The translations under genes and the position numbers were made by a program. Positions 7,694 through 16,053 of a stretch of DNA of 64,000 nucleotides are shown piece by piece. Location of the stretch: positions 5,121 to 69,120 of the forward strand of contig CAZAFL010000016.1 in NCBI GenBank assembly GCA_964484465.1, in the 5' to 3' direction. The stretch comes from CAZAFL01 sp964484465 (GTDB taxonomy: Bacteria > Bacteroidota > Ignavibacteria > UBA10030 > SZUA-254). Numbering within the stretch: the stretch's first letter is position 1; each line of letters opens with the position of its first letter. The notes under the pieces were generated by a model. That model was given only the letters and a program-made list of their open reading frames with translations, made no database searches and was not told the origin of the DNA.

Positions 7694-8632
7694 TTAACGA
7701 ACAATGTGAGTTCCTCCTGCCCCACATACAGCATCTACAAGATGTTCGGGATTTGTGATAATCACTTCTTCACCGCCATGAGAGAGAAAATCTACCGATG
7801 CTTCTATTTTCGGACCCATACTTCCCGCCGGAAATTGCCCTTCCTGCAAATAGCGAAGAGCTTCACTCACCTTCATACGATCCAAAGAAGTTTGATTCTG
7901 TTTTTTGTAGTTCATATAGACACGGTCAGTGTCGGTGGAGATGACAAATTTTTGCATGTGAAGAGCTTTTGCAAGCAGCGCCGATGCCCGGTCTTTATCG
8001 ATTACCGCTTCGATACCGCGGTAATGACCATTTTCCTGTATAACGGGAATGCCTCCCCCGCCGACGGCAATGACAATCATTCCATGATGAAGACATTTAT
8101 CTATTGCATCCAGTTCAACAATTTCATGCGGTACGGGCGATGGAACAACGCGACGGTATCCCCGCGCGGCGTCTTCGACGATTTGCCATCCCTGGTCCTG
8201 TTTCCGGCGTTCTGCTGTCTCTTTGGAATAGAAGGGGCCAACGGGTTTCGTGGGGTTTGCAAAGGCAGGGTCGTTTTTATCAACAACGACCTGAGTCAGA
8301 ATGGTAATGACAGGATTTTTTTTTCCTTTTTCACGAAGAGCCGAACGCAATGCATTCTGAAGAATGTATCCCATTTCGCCCTGGGTAGATGCATCGCAAC
8401 TATCCAGTGGAAGCGGATAGACCTGAGCCGACGCCAGTTCCGAACGAATCAGTTGCGCTCCAACCTGAGGTCCGTTACCGTGTGTAATTACGACCTGAAA
8501 TCCTCTTGAGATCAATTCGGCAATATATGAGCAGGTCACCGCGGCATTCTGCATTTGCTCAGCCACCGTTCCGCTTTGCCCTGCGCGGATGAGTGAGTTT
8601 CCGCCGATTGCGATGAGGATTGAAGAAATCAT
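7694..8632 (-). CDS. arcC: Carbamate kinase
   Basis: The 312-residue protein has the amino-acid-kinase fold of carbamate kinase: IGGNSLIR near the N-terminus, the HGNGPQVG motif, the VPSPVPHEIVELD segment and the VISTDTDRVY nucleotide-binding region. It converts carbamoyl phosphate and ADP to carbamate and ATP, the energy-yielding end of ureide and arginine fermentation. The ATG overlaps the stop of xdhC by four bases (ATGA), which indicates translational coupling, and the carbamoyltransferase paralogue follows by 15 bp. No arginine deiminase is present, so the carbamoyl phosphate most likely comes from the two carbamoyltransferases of this cluster. Confidence 0.95.
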   Translation of the reverse strand: MISSILIAIGGNSLIRAGQSGTVAEQMQNAAVTCSYIAELISRGFQVVITHGNGPQVGAQLIRSELASAQVYPLPLDSCDASTQGEMGYILQNALRSALREKGKKNPVITILTQVVVDKNDPAFANPTKPVGPFYSKETAERRKQDQGWQIVEDAARGYRRVVPSPVPHEIVELDAIDKCLHHGMIVIAVGGGGIPVIQENGHYRGIEAVIDKDRASALLAKALHMQKFVISTDTDRVYMNYKKQNQTSLDRMKVSEALRYLQEGQFPAGSMGPKIEASVDFLSHGGEEVIITNPEHLVDAVCGAGGTHIVR

Positions 8633-9771
8633 GAGTGAAGAGTTTCTACGTGAAGGTCAGCTATGAGATCACTCATCACATCCGATTTATTCCGAAGAGG
8701 CATGCGTTCCCCCCGTCGCACACGGATAAGCTGTGCGACGATACTGATACCAATTTCTTCCGGAGTGACAGCTCCGATTTCGATGCCCATCGGAGCATGT
8801 ACACGCAGTAACGCATTGGGAGACACACCACGCTCTGCCAGATGTTTATACGTCGTTAAAATTTTTCGCTTACTGCCAATCATACCGATATACCTGGCAG
8901 GAGTCTTGAGGGCATACTCAAGAATTTCTTCATCATATTTATGCCCTCGTGTAACAATAACAATATATGTCGATTGCTTGATATCCAATATGCCAAACGC
9001 ATCGGTAAAATCAACCGCAAGCGTTTGTACGGCTTCGGGAAACCGCTGGGGGTTAGCGTATTTTTCACGGTCGTCAACAATGCTCACCTGAAACCCGGCA
9101 AGGGCAGCTGCACGGGAGACAAATTTCGAGACATGCCCTCCACCAAAAATGATCAAACCCGGGCTACCGGAAATCGGTTCAAGCAATAATTCACCTCGGG
9201 CAATTTTTACACGCTGAGTTTCATGACGATGATAAACTTTTTGAAGAGCATCCAGTACATCCGGCGTCGGATGTGAGGCAAGAGATTGAAGTCCTTGAAT
9301 ATCGATGATGAACGCAGCATCAGAACCTGATTCTTTCTTATCGGGAGACCGGACGAGAAATTTTCCTCTGACCTGCCCGTTAGTATTGAGAAGCGTCGCT
9401 AGTATCGAATCTTCTCCCTCTGATCGCCTCGATGTTAACTCCTTGAACAGTGGAACCATTTCGCCCGTCAACGGTTCAATGAGCACATCCAGACTCCCAC
9501 CGCACATCAAGCCATGCTCGATGTCGTCTTCATTGAGATGAAACGTAAGGATCTCCGCCCTGTTCAGCTCATGGAGACGACGCGCATGCAAGAGCACATC
9601 TCCTTCCATGCAACCGCCCCCAACTGTACCTAATGAAACAATCCCGTCATGTTTAATGAGCATCTTAGACAACGCGGAAGCAGGTGTCGAGCCCGTCGTT
9701 GAGATGATTGTCGCGAGCATAACACGTTCTTCTGTTTCGAGGGCGAGGAGTATTTCCCTGAAGATCTCCAT
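8629..9771 (-). CDS. xdhC: XdhC-family molybdenum hydroxylase maturation factor
   Basis: The 380-residue protein has both XdhC/CoxI modules. The N-terminal part contains STTGSTP and GTVGGGCMEGDV; the C-terminal Rossmann part contains IIFGGGHVSKF, VTRGHKYDEE and IGMIGSKRK. XdhC binds molybdenum cofactor, protects it during sulfuration and inserts it into xanthine dehydrogenase. The match is to XdhC rather than to YqeB. It is coupled to arcC downstream and 59 bp after the ygeW-like gene. It would serve both hydroxylases in the cluster. Confidence 0.92.
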   Translation of the reverse strand: MEIFREILLALETEERVMLATIISTTGSTPASALSKMLIKHDGIVSLGTVGGGCMEGDVLLHARRLHELNRAEILTFHLNEDDIEHGLMCGGSLDVLIEPLTGEMVPLFKELTSRRSEGEDSILATLLNTNGQVRGKFLVRSPDKKESGSDAAFIIDIQGLQSLASHPTPDVLDALQKVYHRHETQRVKIARGELLLEPISGSPGLIIFGGGHVSKFVSRAAALAGFQVSIVDDREKYANPQRFPEAVQTLAVDFTDAFGILDIKQSTYIVIVTRGHKYDEEILEYALKTPARYIGMIGSKRKILTTYKHLAERGVSPNALLRVHAPMGIEIGAVTPEEIGISIVAQLIRVRRGERMPLRNKSDVMSDLIADLHVETLHS

Positions 9772-9830
9772 AGTGATTCACTTGAGATAATTGAAATTCT
9801 AAATCAATTATCTCAATAGTTTTAAGTCAA

Positions 9831-10829
9831 TTACATCGTTAATGCCATCACGGATTTACACGTATGCAACCGATTTTCTGCTTCGGGAAAGACGCGCGAC
9901 TGTTTTCCATCAATGACCGCATCCACGACTTCGTACCCGCGGTCGGCCGGCAAGCAGTGCATGTATATTGCATTCTTGTGAGCCAGTTTCATTTTTTCTT
10001 CATCACAAATCCAATATCTGTATTTTTTCGATATCTCAAGAGCTTCCTGCGGGCGATGGAAAAGTGATTCGATTCCCCACGATTTGGGGTAAACGATATC
10101 AGCATCCTTAAATGCGTCATCCATATTATCCACGACATCAAATTTGGTCCCGTTCTCTTTCGCGGCTTTCTTTGCGTAGTCCATTTCACTTTTCATCAGG
10201 GTATATTCCGGAGGATGAGCAAGGACAACATCAAGACCGAACCGAGGCATCAATGTAATGAGCCCCTGCGGAACCGACATCGGTTTTGCGTAACTCGGCG
10301 CATATGCCCAGGAAACTGCAATTTTTAATCCCCGAAGATTTTTCCCAAATTCTTCCCGAATCGTCATCAAATCGGCGAGCGTTTGAAACGGATGGTCAAT
10401 GTCACACTGCATATTTAATACCGGGACATTTGCGTGTTCCGCAACTTCGCGCATATACTTGTTGCCTTCCCCCGGGACAAGGTCATGGCGGATTGCAATC
10501 GCATGGCCGTAACTTGAGAGAATAATACCCATATCTTTCGGCGATTCACCGTGGGCAACCTGTGAAGTTTCCGCCGCGATGAAGTGAGCATGCGCGCCAA
10601 GCTGTGTCGCGCCTGCCTCGAACGAATTCCGTGTTCGTGTTGATTTGTCAAAGAAAAAAAGAAATACCGTCTTGTCGGGCAAATACCTGTGCGCGGACCC
10701 TTTCTTGAATAACTTCTTCAAATCGCCCGCAGTTTTGAGTGCCAAGTCGATTTCTTTCACCGACCAGTTTTTCGTTTCGATGTAGTCTTTTCCCCGAACG
10801 ACATTCGGGAGCTTCTGCAATTTCGCCAT
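9831..10829 (-). CDS. ygeW: YgeW-like knotted carbamoyltransferase
   Basis: The 332-residue protein is an aspartate/ornithine carbamoyltransferase-superfamily member. The carbamoyl-phosphate loop is FDKSTRTRNSFEA, then SQVAHGES, DHPFQTLADL, and HCLPADRGYEV near the C-terminus. The AYAPSYAKPMSVPQ loop is the proline-rich loop that forms the knot in YgeW and in acetyl- or succinyl-ornithine carbamoyltransferases. Neighbours YgeY, SsnA, YgfK and ArcC match the E. coli yge/ygf cluster, so YgeW is the best name. The natural acceptor of YgeW is not firmly known; in purine clusters it is thought to phosphorolyse a ureido or oxamate-type product to carbamoyl phosphate. AAAGGA before the ATG supports the start. 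Confidence 0.85.
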   Translation of the reverse strand: MAKLQKLPNVVRGKDYIETKNWSVKEIDLALKTAGDLKKLFKKGSAHRYLPDKTVFLFFFDKSTRTRNSFEAGATQLGAHAHFIAAETSQVAHGESPKDMGIILSSYGHAIAIRHDLVPGEGNKYMREVAEHANVPVLNMQCDIDHPFQTLADLMTIREEFGKNLRGLKIAVSWAYAPSYAKPMSVPQGLITLMPRFGLDVVLAHPPEYTLMKSEMDYAKKAAKENGTKFDVVDNMDDAFKDADIVYPKSWGIESLFHRPQEALEISKKYRYWICDEEKMKLAHKNAIYMHCLPADRGYEVVDAVIDGKQSRVFPEAENRLHTCKSVMALTM

Positions 10830-10864
10830 TACGATCCTTTATGAATAAGAATGATTAGTTGAGA

Positions 10865-11317
10865 TTATGTTCCAATATCTTCATTCCATAGAGTAGGGTG
10901 AGCGTCGATAAAATCTTTCATTAATTTAACGCATTCGTCCATATCGAGATTGACAACTTCAACGCCATGTTCACGCATAAATGCTTCTGCGCCCCTAAAC
11001 GTCCGGCATTCACCCACAATCACCTTAGGGATGTTAAACTGCACGACAGCGCCGGCACACAGATAACAAGGCATCAACGTCGAGTAGAGAAGTGTCTCTT
11101 TGTAGCTGCCGATTCTTCCGGCGTTTATCAGGCAATCAATCTCCGCGTGCTTCATTGGGTTTGATTCCTGCACACGACGATTGTATCCACGACCGATAAT
11201 GGTTCCTTTCCGCACCAGAACGGATCCGATCGGAATTCCTCCCTCTGACAACCCCTTGTTTGCTTCCGCAATGGCAGCTTGCATGAACGTGTCCATTCGC
11301 TGCGTATCAATGGTCAA
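10865..11317 (-). CDS. Yeast-type (FCY1-like) cytosine deaminase
   Basis: This 150-residue protein belongs to the CMP/dCMP deaminase fold, with the zinc motif HAE and PCYLC. It looks closer to fungal cytosine deaminase than to guanine or tRNA deaminases: GGIPIGSVLVRKG, the GRGYN.R segment, GEC..FRGAE, and the ending FIDAHPTLWNEDIG, where the yeast enzyme has its substrate-gating C-terminal helix. Expected reaction is cytosine to uracil plus ammonia, possibly with activity on another amino-pyrimidine or ring-opened purine. The start is uncertain: the TTG at 11317 lies 12 bases after ygeY, the alternative ATG is at 11296. Substrate is inferred from similarity recalled, not measured. Confidence 0.85.
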   Translation of the reverse strand: MTIDTQRMDTFMQAAIAEANKGLSEGGIPIGSVLVRKGTIIGRGYNRRVQESNPMKHAEIDCLINAGRIGSYKETLLYSTLMPCYLCAGAVVQFNIPKVIVGECRTFRGAEAFMREHGVEVVNLDMDECVKLMKDFIDAHPTLWNEDIGT

Positions 11318-11329
11318 GCGGAAATTGCC

Positions 11330-12526
11330 CTATTTGTTGTTGAGATACGTCTTCGGAAAAGCTGCGTACCACGCGCTTGCTTTCACGAGATGATCGACAG
11401 GGATTTGCTCTGTCGCCATGTGCGCGTAGACTTCGTTGCCAGGGCCGAATCCGATACAGGGAATATTATGCATCCCCATCACCGCGACGCCATTCGTGCT
11501 GAAAACCCACCGGCTTAGCTGCGGTCGTTGTCCGAATAATCCTTCATACGTCTTGACGCCTGTATGAAGGACTGGATGATTTTCAGGCAATAACCATGTG
11601 GGGTAATATTTTTTCGTCGGATAGGTTAACCCTTTCCAGCTCGGAACGGCATAATCGAGAACAACAACTTCTCCTTCCGCTTTTTTTACGCTGGAAAGTT
11701 CTTGAATTTCATGTACTGCCGATTCTAAAGTGTCCGTTGCAGCCAGCCTGCGGTCGAGATGGATTGTCGATGAATCCGCCACTGCGCAGAGTGAAGGAGA
11801 TGTCGACCGGATTTCCGCAATCGTCACCGTCCCCTTTCCCAGGAACGGCTCGCCAGTCAAACGTTCATTCAACCGTTCAATATCTTGAACGATGGGCGCC
11901 ATTTTGTAGACTGCATTCACACCGCGTTCTGGCGCCGAACCATGGCATGAAACTCCTCGTGTTCTCACTTCTATTTCCATTCTACCCCGATGTCCGCGGT
12001 ATACAGCCAGGTTTGTCGGCTCGGTAATCACGACTACTTCCGGCCTGATCTTATCTTCGTTTATAATGTATTGCCAGCACAGTCCGTCACAATCTTCTTC
12101 CTGGACACTGCCGACAATATACAGTGTGTAGTCATCCTCCAATCCGAGCTCCTTTATGATTTTGCCGCCGTACACAATCGAAGCAAGAGCGCCTTTCATG
12201 TCGCATGCGCCGCGGCCGTAGATGATCCCGTCCTTCTGTGCACCCTTGAACGGATCGATCGTCCAGTTTGCAGGGTTGCCGACATCAACAGTGTCGACAT
12301 GCGCATCCATTGCGATGATATGCTTTCCTGTTCCGATGCGGCCGAGAATATTTCCCATGGGGTCAATTTTGACCTCATCAAATTTGCATTTTTCCATTTC
12401 ATCTTTGATCCGATGAATGACCTGCTCCTCCTGAGAGCTCATCGATTTTATTGCGATAATGTCACGAAGGAACTGCGAAACCTGCTTTTCGTTGTTCTGT
12501 GCTGTCTTGAGAATCTGATCGAACAT
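11330..12526 (-). CDS. ygeY: YgeY-family M20 metallohydrolase
   Basis: The 398-residue protein has the M20/ArgE-DapE fold. Metal ligands are visible in AMDAHVDTVDVG, GRGACDMKGALAS and the QEEDCDGLCW segment, with the dimerisation-domain motif RTRGVSCHGSAPERG. YgeY-type enzymes occur in the selenium- and molybdenum-hydroxylase-linked purine cluster and are proposed to hydrolyse an amide or ureide intermediate; the exact substrate is not settled. It is followed closely by the cytosine-deaminase-like gene and preceded by the BMC-T gene (36 bp), consistent with one operon. Confidence 0.88.
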   Translation of the reverse strand: MFDQILKTAQNNEKQVSQFLRDIIAIKSMSSQEEQVIHRIKDEMEKCKFDEVKIDPMGNILGRIGTGKHIIAMDAHVDTVDVGNPANWTIDPFKGAQKDGIIYGRGACDMKGALASIVYGGKIIKELGLEDDYTLYIVGSVQEEDCDGLCWQYIINEDKIRPEVVVITEPTNLAVYRGHRGRMEIEVRTRGVSCHGSAPERGVNAVYKMAPIVQDIERLNERLTGEPFLGKGTVTIAEIRSTSPSLCAVADSSTIHLDRRLAATDTLESAVHEIQELSSVKKAEGEVVVLDYAVPSWKGLTYPTKKYYPTWLLPENHPVLHTGVKTYEGLFGQRPQLSRWVFSTNGVAVMGMHNIPCIGFGPGNEVYAHMATEQIPVDHLVKASAWYAAFPKTYLNNK

Positions 12527-12562
12527 AGCTGGGTTACGTTTATCTATGATTGATGATTATTG

Positions 12563-13114
12563 TTATACAACTTCCGTCAATAGCTCTCCTCTTGGCTGAG
12601 GGATGACGACTTTATTGACAAGTAATCCCTTGTCTGCTACTATTGCCGCACCGGCATCGACGGCAGATTGGACTGCCGCAACTTCGCCGGTTAACGTAAG
12701 AAATGCTTTTCCGCCGAGCGCCATAGCAAGCCGGATTTCAATTAGCTGCACACGCGCCGCTTTAACAGCGGCATCTGCAGCTTCGATCAATGAAGCGACA
12801 GAAAACGATTCCACAATTCCCAGGGCTTCCAGAAGGTCGACTTTACTGGTTCCTCCGATCGCAGGGAACACAGCAGAGTGTACATTCGGGATAACAAACG
12901 TGTCAATTACTGACCCTCTCGCAGCAATGCTTCCCGCTTCAACGCTCGAGGTTACAGCGGCGACTTCCCCTGCAACGAGCACCATATACTTGCCTGAACA
13001 GATTGTTCTTGAAAGAATAATTTCCACTTCGGCTGCCTTCAACATCGCATCCGCAGCCTGGAAACCCGCGGCAATACTGGTCAGCTCGATAAGACCAATT
13101 GAATTTCGTTCCAT
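12563..13114 (-). CDS. PduT-like tandem-BMC (BMC-T) protein with conserved Fe-S cysteine
   Basis: The 183-residue protein consists of two bacterial-microcompartment domains in tandem (about 5-90 and 95-180), starting IGLIELTSIAAGFQAADAML and, for the second, ALGIVESFSVASLIEAADAA. It resembles PduT along its whole length. The S-R-T-I-C39-S-G-K segment aligns with the PduT cysteine that holds a [4Fe-4S] cluster at the trimer pore. I start at the ATG at 13114, which has GGAG at proper spacing (a GTG lies at 13120). It directly follows the PduS-like gene, the natural redox partner of PduT. No hexameric BMC-H or pentameric BMC-P gene is present in the window. Either the rest of the shell is elsewhere or this trimer works as a free electron-transfer unit. 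Confidence 0.9.
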   Translation of the reverse strand: MERNSIGLIELTSIAAGFQAADAMLKAAEVEIILSRTICSGKYMVLVAGEVAAVTSSVEAGSIAARGSVIDTFVIPNVHSAVFPAIGGTSKVDLLEALGIVESFSVASLIEAADAAVKAARVQLIEIRLAMALGGKAFLTLTGEVAAVQSAVDAGAAIVADKGLLVNKVVIPQPRGELLTEVV

Positions 13115-13152
13115 AGTCACTCCATGAGTAGAAGTACTGGTTAATATTTCGA

Positions 13153-14475
13153 CTACGTTCTTTCGATGTCTATTGCTTGCCCGATGCCCCTCACGATACC
13201 GTCAATACTCGCGTGAATTCTGGCCCCGAGTTTTCCCTCGGGAACTTCGCCAATGCACTGCCCTTTACGAACAGTGTCGCCGACACTGACCGTGGGTTGG
13301 GCAGGGGAGCCGATGTGTTGCGATAACGATATGCTCACACGAGAAGGTGAAGGTTTCTTATCGCTGAATTCGGAATGATGGTCATATTCCGTTACTCCGA
13401 GTCGCTTGACCAGTTGTTTCAGTGGTGTCCGCCTTCCTTCATACATCGCATGGGGTTCCACTTCCATTTTGCCCGACCATTTAATGCCCTGCTCCTTCAA
13501 GTCACGTTTCCCCTTATCGCAGGCTTCCTTTGGAAAAAGACTTTCGGGGCACGCGTACAGCGTACAGAGCCCGCAGGCGCAGCAGAGCTGTGCATACTGG
13601 TTCCAAACGTTCTCACCAGTTGAAGTAAACCCGAGGCTCCTCATGACTTTATGCGGCTGGACATCGTAACCGAGAAGGTAGCGAGGGCATAATTCGGTGC
13701 AATACGTACATTGATCACACGCCGATTTTCCGATCCTGTGCATTGCCTTTTCCGGCTGTTGCTTTCGTTGAATAAGGGCGTGATCTGCGGGAAGTACCAC
13801 GAACCCTGCTGTTGTTTTCGTAATCGGAAGGTCGAGATTAAATTCGAGTTTGCCCATCATGATTCCACCGACGAAGAGAGCGAACTCTCTTGCCGTAGAA
13901 CCCCCGGCGAAGGCAATTGCATCCTTATAACTCATTCCAATCTGGGCGATAAACGAAACAGGATGTTTCACTGCGCCCGCGACAGTGACAAATTTTTCTG
14001 TCACGGGTTCGCCTTCGGCGGCACGGGAAATATTATAGAGTGTTTCGACATTGTTGACAACAACACCGACATCGAGTGGAATGCCCTGCGGCGGCATCAA
14101 TCGTTTTGTCGCTTCATAGACGAGAATGTACTCGTCACCGGAAGGATAAAAATCACCCAGCAAATGCAATTTGATATTATTGAAATTATTGGTATGAAGT
14201 ATCTTCGAAATGGTTTCGATTGCATTCGTATTCTTCGCCTTGATACCGATAATTCCGGATTTCGCTCCGGTAGATTCCATCAGGAACTTCAAGCCTTCAA
14301 CAACTCTCTCCGGGTGGTGAACCATCAGCTCAAGGTCTTTATGGATCAACGGCTCACATTCCGCCCCGTTGGCGATGACGGTATCAACCCTGGACGAGGC
14401 CTTTACATGGGCGGGGAATCCTGCCCCGCCCGCTCCGACAACACCTGCTTCCAGTATTTTGTCCTGGAGTGCCAA
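13153..14475 (-). CDS. PduS/RnfC-like flavo-iron-sulfur NADH-oxidising protein
   Basis: The 440-residue protein begins with the glycine-rich GVVGAGGAGFPAHVK loop (11-25) of the PduS/RnfC NADH- and FMN-binding domain. A SLBB-type segment follows (about 163-215). Two ferredoxin clusters lie at C253/C256/C259/C263 and C298/C301/C304/C309, and a lipoyl-like C-terminal tail at about 385-440. Length matches PduS. The only suitable start is a TTG at 14475, because an in-frame stop lies six codons upstream; the homologous N-terminus needs it. PduS passes electrons between NAD(H), flavin and Fe-S clusters and binds PduT. Here it could take up electrons from the two molybdenum hydroxylases or feed YgfK. 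Confidence 0.9.
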   Translation of the reverse strand: MALQDKILEAGVVGAGGAGFPAHVKASSRVDTVIANGAECEPLIHKDLELMVHHPERVVEGLKFLMESTGAKSGIIGIKAKNTNAIETISKILHTNNFNNIKLHLLGDFYPSGDEYILVYEATKRLMPPQGIPLDVGVVVNNVETLYNISRAAEGEPVTEKFVTVAGAVKHPVSFIAQIGMSYKDAIAFAGGSTAREFALFVGGIMMGKLEFNLDLPITKTTAGFVVLPADHALIQRKQQPEKAMHRIGKSACDQCTYCTELCPRYLLGYDVQPHKVMRSLGFTSTGENVWNQYAQLCCACGLCTLYACPESLFPKEACDKGKRDLKEQGIKWSGKMEVEPHAMYEGRRTPLKQLVKRLGVTEYDHHSEFSDKKPSPSRVSISLSQHIGSPAQPTVSVGDTVRKGQCIGEVPEGKLGARIHASIDGIVRGIGQAIDIERT

Positions 14476-14499
14476 AGTTTTACCGACAGGTCATCTTGT

Positions 14500-15951
14500 T
14501 CAGTTTTGAATTTTGGAATTGAAATCGTCGATCAGTTCGTCAAACTCTTTCACTTCACCCTCGAACATCTGCTTCCAAAATTCCGAATCCCACTGGGCAT
14601 TAAGTTCTTCTGAAGTTTTTCCCTGTTGTTCAACCCAAGTAAAATACTTGAGATGATGAATTGATTTCCTCTCATAATATGTCAACTCTTTGAAATAATC
14701 GATACTCTGATGAGCGAGTGGTCCGGCATGGTCTTTTGCAGCCTCAGTAGGAGAATACTTCCCTCGTTCAGAATGAAGTTCCAGTAATCGTGAACGGTAG
14801 AGGTCCGCCGAATCGGTAAAAATAGTAAAAATGACATCCCGCTCATTCATCTCGAAATATTTTGCAGTTTTGATTGCAGCAAGAAGATTGCAGATGCTCG
14901 ATATGCCAAGTACTGAAAGTGTATCTTTCATCGCGTTTTTTACTCCGATGCTCTTCAAATATGATGTCCCCTCTGCCTCGTTGAAAAGACGCAGTACCCG
15001 CATGCAATCTTCATCATCGATGGCGGCAACAGCATCGGTATTAAGAACATTATGAACCCACGGCACGTGTTTATCACCGATTCCCTCGATGCGGTGCGCA
15101 CCGAACCCATTTATCAGTAATGACGGACATTGAAGAGCTTCCGTAGCAACTACTTTGAGATGAGGAAATTTGTTTTTGAGATAATCTCCTGCGGCAATCG
15201 TGCCGGCTGACCCTGTAGCAGAGATGTACGCGGAAGCATTGAGATTTTTCCCGAGGGAGCGATACACTTCTTCAATCGCAGGTCCGGTAACATTATAATG
15301 CCAAATCGGGTTGCCGAACTCTTCAAATTGATTGAAGATAACATTGCGGGGATTTTTTTTCAGCTCCCAGCATTTATCGTAAATCTCCTTGACATTTGAT
15401 TCTGTGCCCGGAGTTGCAATAACTTCAGCACCAATTTCTTTTAACCAGGTGAATCGCTCCTTCGACATTCCCTCGGGGAGGATAGCCACTGCTGTGCAGT
15501 CCAATAGAGCGCAGTCGAATGCGCCGCCGCGACAGAAATTTCCCGTCGAGGGCCACACGGCTCTATGTTTTTCAGGGTCAAATTCACCGCTCACCAGCCG
15601 CGGCACAAGGCAGCCAAAGGCAGCACCGACTTTATGTGCGCCCGTAGGAAAATACTTTCCTACTAGACCGATAATTCTGGCATTTACTCCTGTTATTTCT
15701 TTCGGAATTTCAAGATAGTTCACTTTCCCGAATGATCCATCATCAGGATTATTTTTCCACGTAATACGAAAGAGGTTCAATGGATTTATATCCCACAATC
15801 CGACCTTTGTCAGTTTCTTCTTGATGGATGATGGAATTGTCTCGGGATTTCTCATTTGAGAAAAGGTAGGGATAACGATACCGTGCTTCGCACAGCGCTG
15901 AGCAGTCTTTTTTATAACAGCCGGAGAAAGTTTTCGGACAATTTTGGACAT
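14500..15951 (-). CDS. PLP-dependent lyase/thiolase-like enzyme (fold type II)
   Basis: The product is about 483 residues from the ATG at 15951 (MSKIVRK, GAAG upstream; the ATG at 15981 has no visible ribosome-binding site). It has the tryptophan-synthase-beta fold: a TGAHKVGAAFG lysine loop (candidate Schiff-base lysine 107 in this numbering), an STGNFCRGGAFD asparagine loop, and a glycine-rich SATGSAGTIAAGDYL phosphate cup. Long proteins of this kind occur beside SsnA, YgeY and YgfK in other purine clusters, where YgeX (2,3-diaminopropionate ammonia-lyase) is the known PLP enzyme. This protein is longer than YgeX and has its own C-terminal extension. A beta-elimination role on a purine-derived amino acid is inference. 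Confidence 0.82.
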   Translation of the reverse strand: MSKIVRKLSPAVIKKTAQRCAKHGIVIPTFSQMRNPETIPSSIKKKLTKVGLWDINPLNLFRITWKNNPDDGSFGKVNYLEIPKEITGVNARIIGLVGKYFPTGAHKVGAAFGCLVPRLVSGEFDPEKHRAVWPSTGNFCRGGAFDCALLDCTAVAILPEGMSKERFTWLKEIGAEVIATPGTESNVKEIYDKCWELKKNPRNVIFNQFEEFGNPIWHYNVTGPAIEEVYRSLGKNLNASAYISATGSAGTIAAGDYLKNKFPHLKVVATEALQCPSLLINGFGAHRIEGIGDKHVPWVHNVLNTDAVAAIDDEDCMRVLRLFNEAEGTSYLKSIGVKNAMKDTLSVLGISSICNLLAAIKTAKYFEMNERDVIFTIFTDSADLYRSRLLELHSERGKYSPTEAAKDHAGPLAHQSIDYFKELTYYERKSIHHLKYFTWVEQQGKTSEELNAQWDSEFWKQMFEGEVKEFDELIDDFNSKIQN

Positions 15952-16053
15952 GCAATGCTTCAGATTAATTTTATGACACATTAAACGAAAATACTACAGA
16001 TGATCACTGACCGAACACCTTTGTTATGTCGGTTCATCAGGATCATCAACAGT

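Noticed and set aside
7487..8509. Long plus-strand open frame of 340 codons opposite carbamate kinase
   Set aside because: The minus strand encodes an unmistakable carbamate kinase and the end of the carbamoyltransferase paralogue; the plus-strand translation has no family pattern and is a codon-bias shadow.
13711..14613. Plus-strand frame of 300 codons opposite the PduS-like gene
   Set aside because: The minus strand carries ferredoxin and SLBB motifs in frame; the plus-strand product is Cys/Phe-rich noise and spans the end of a second real gene.
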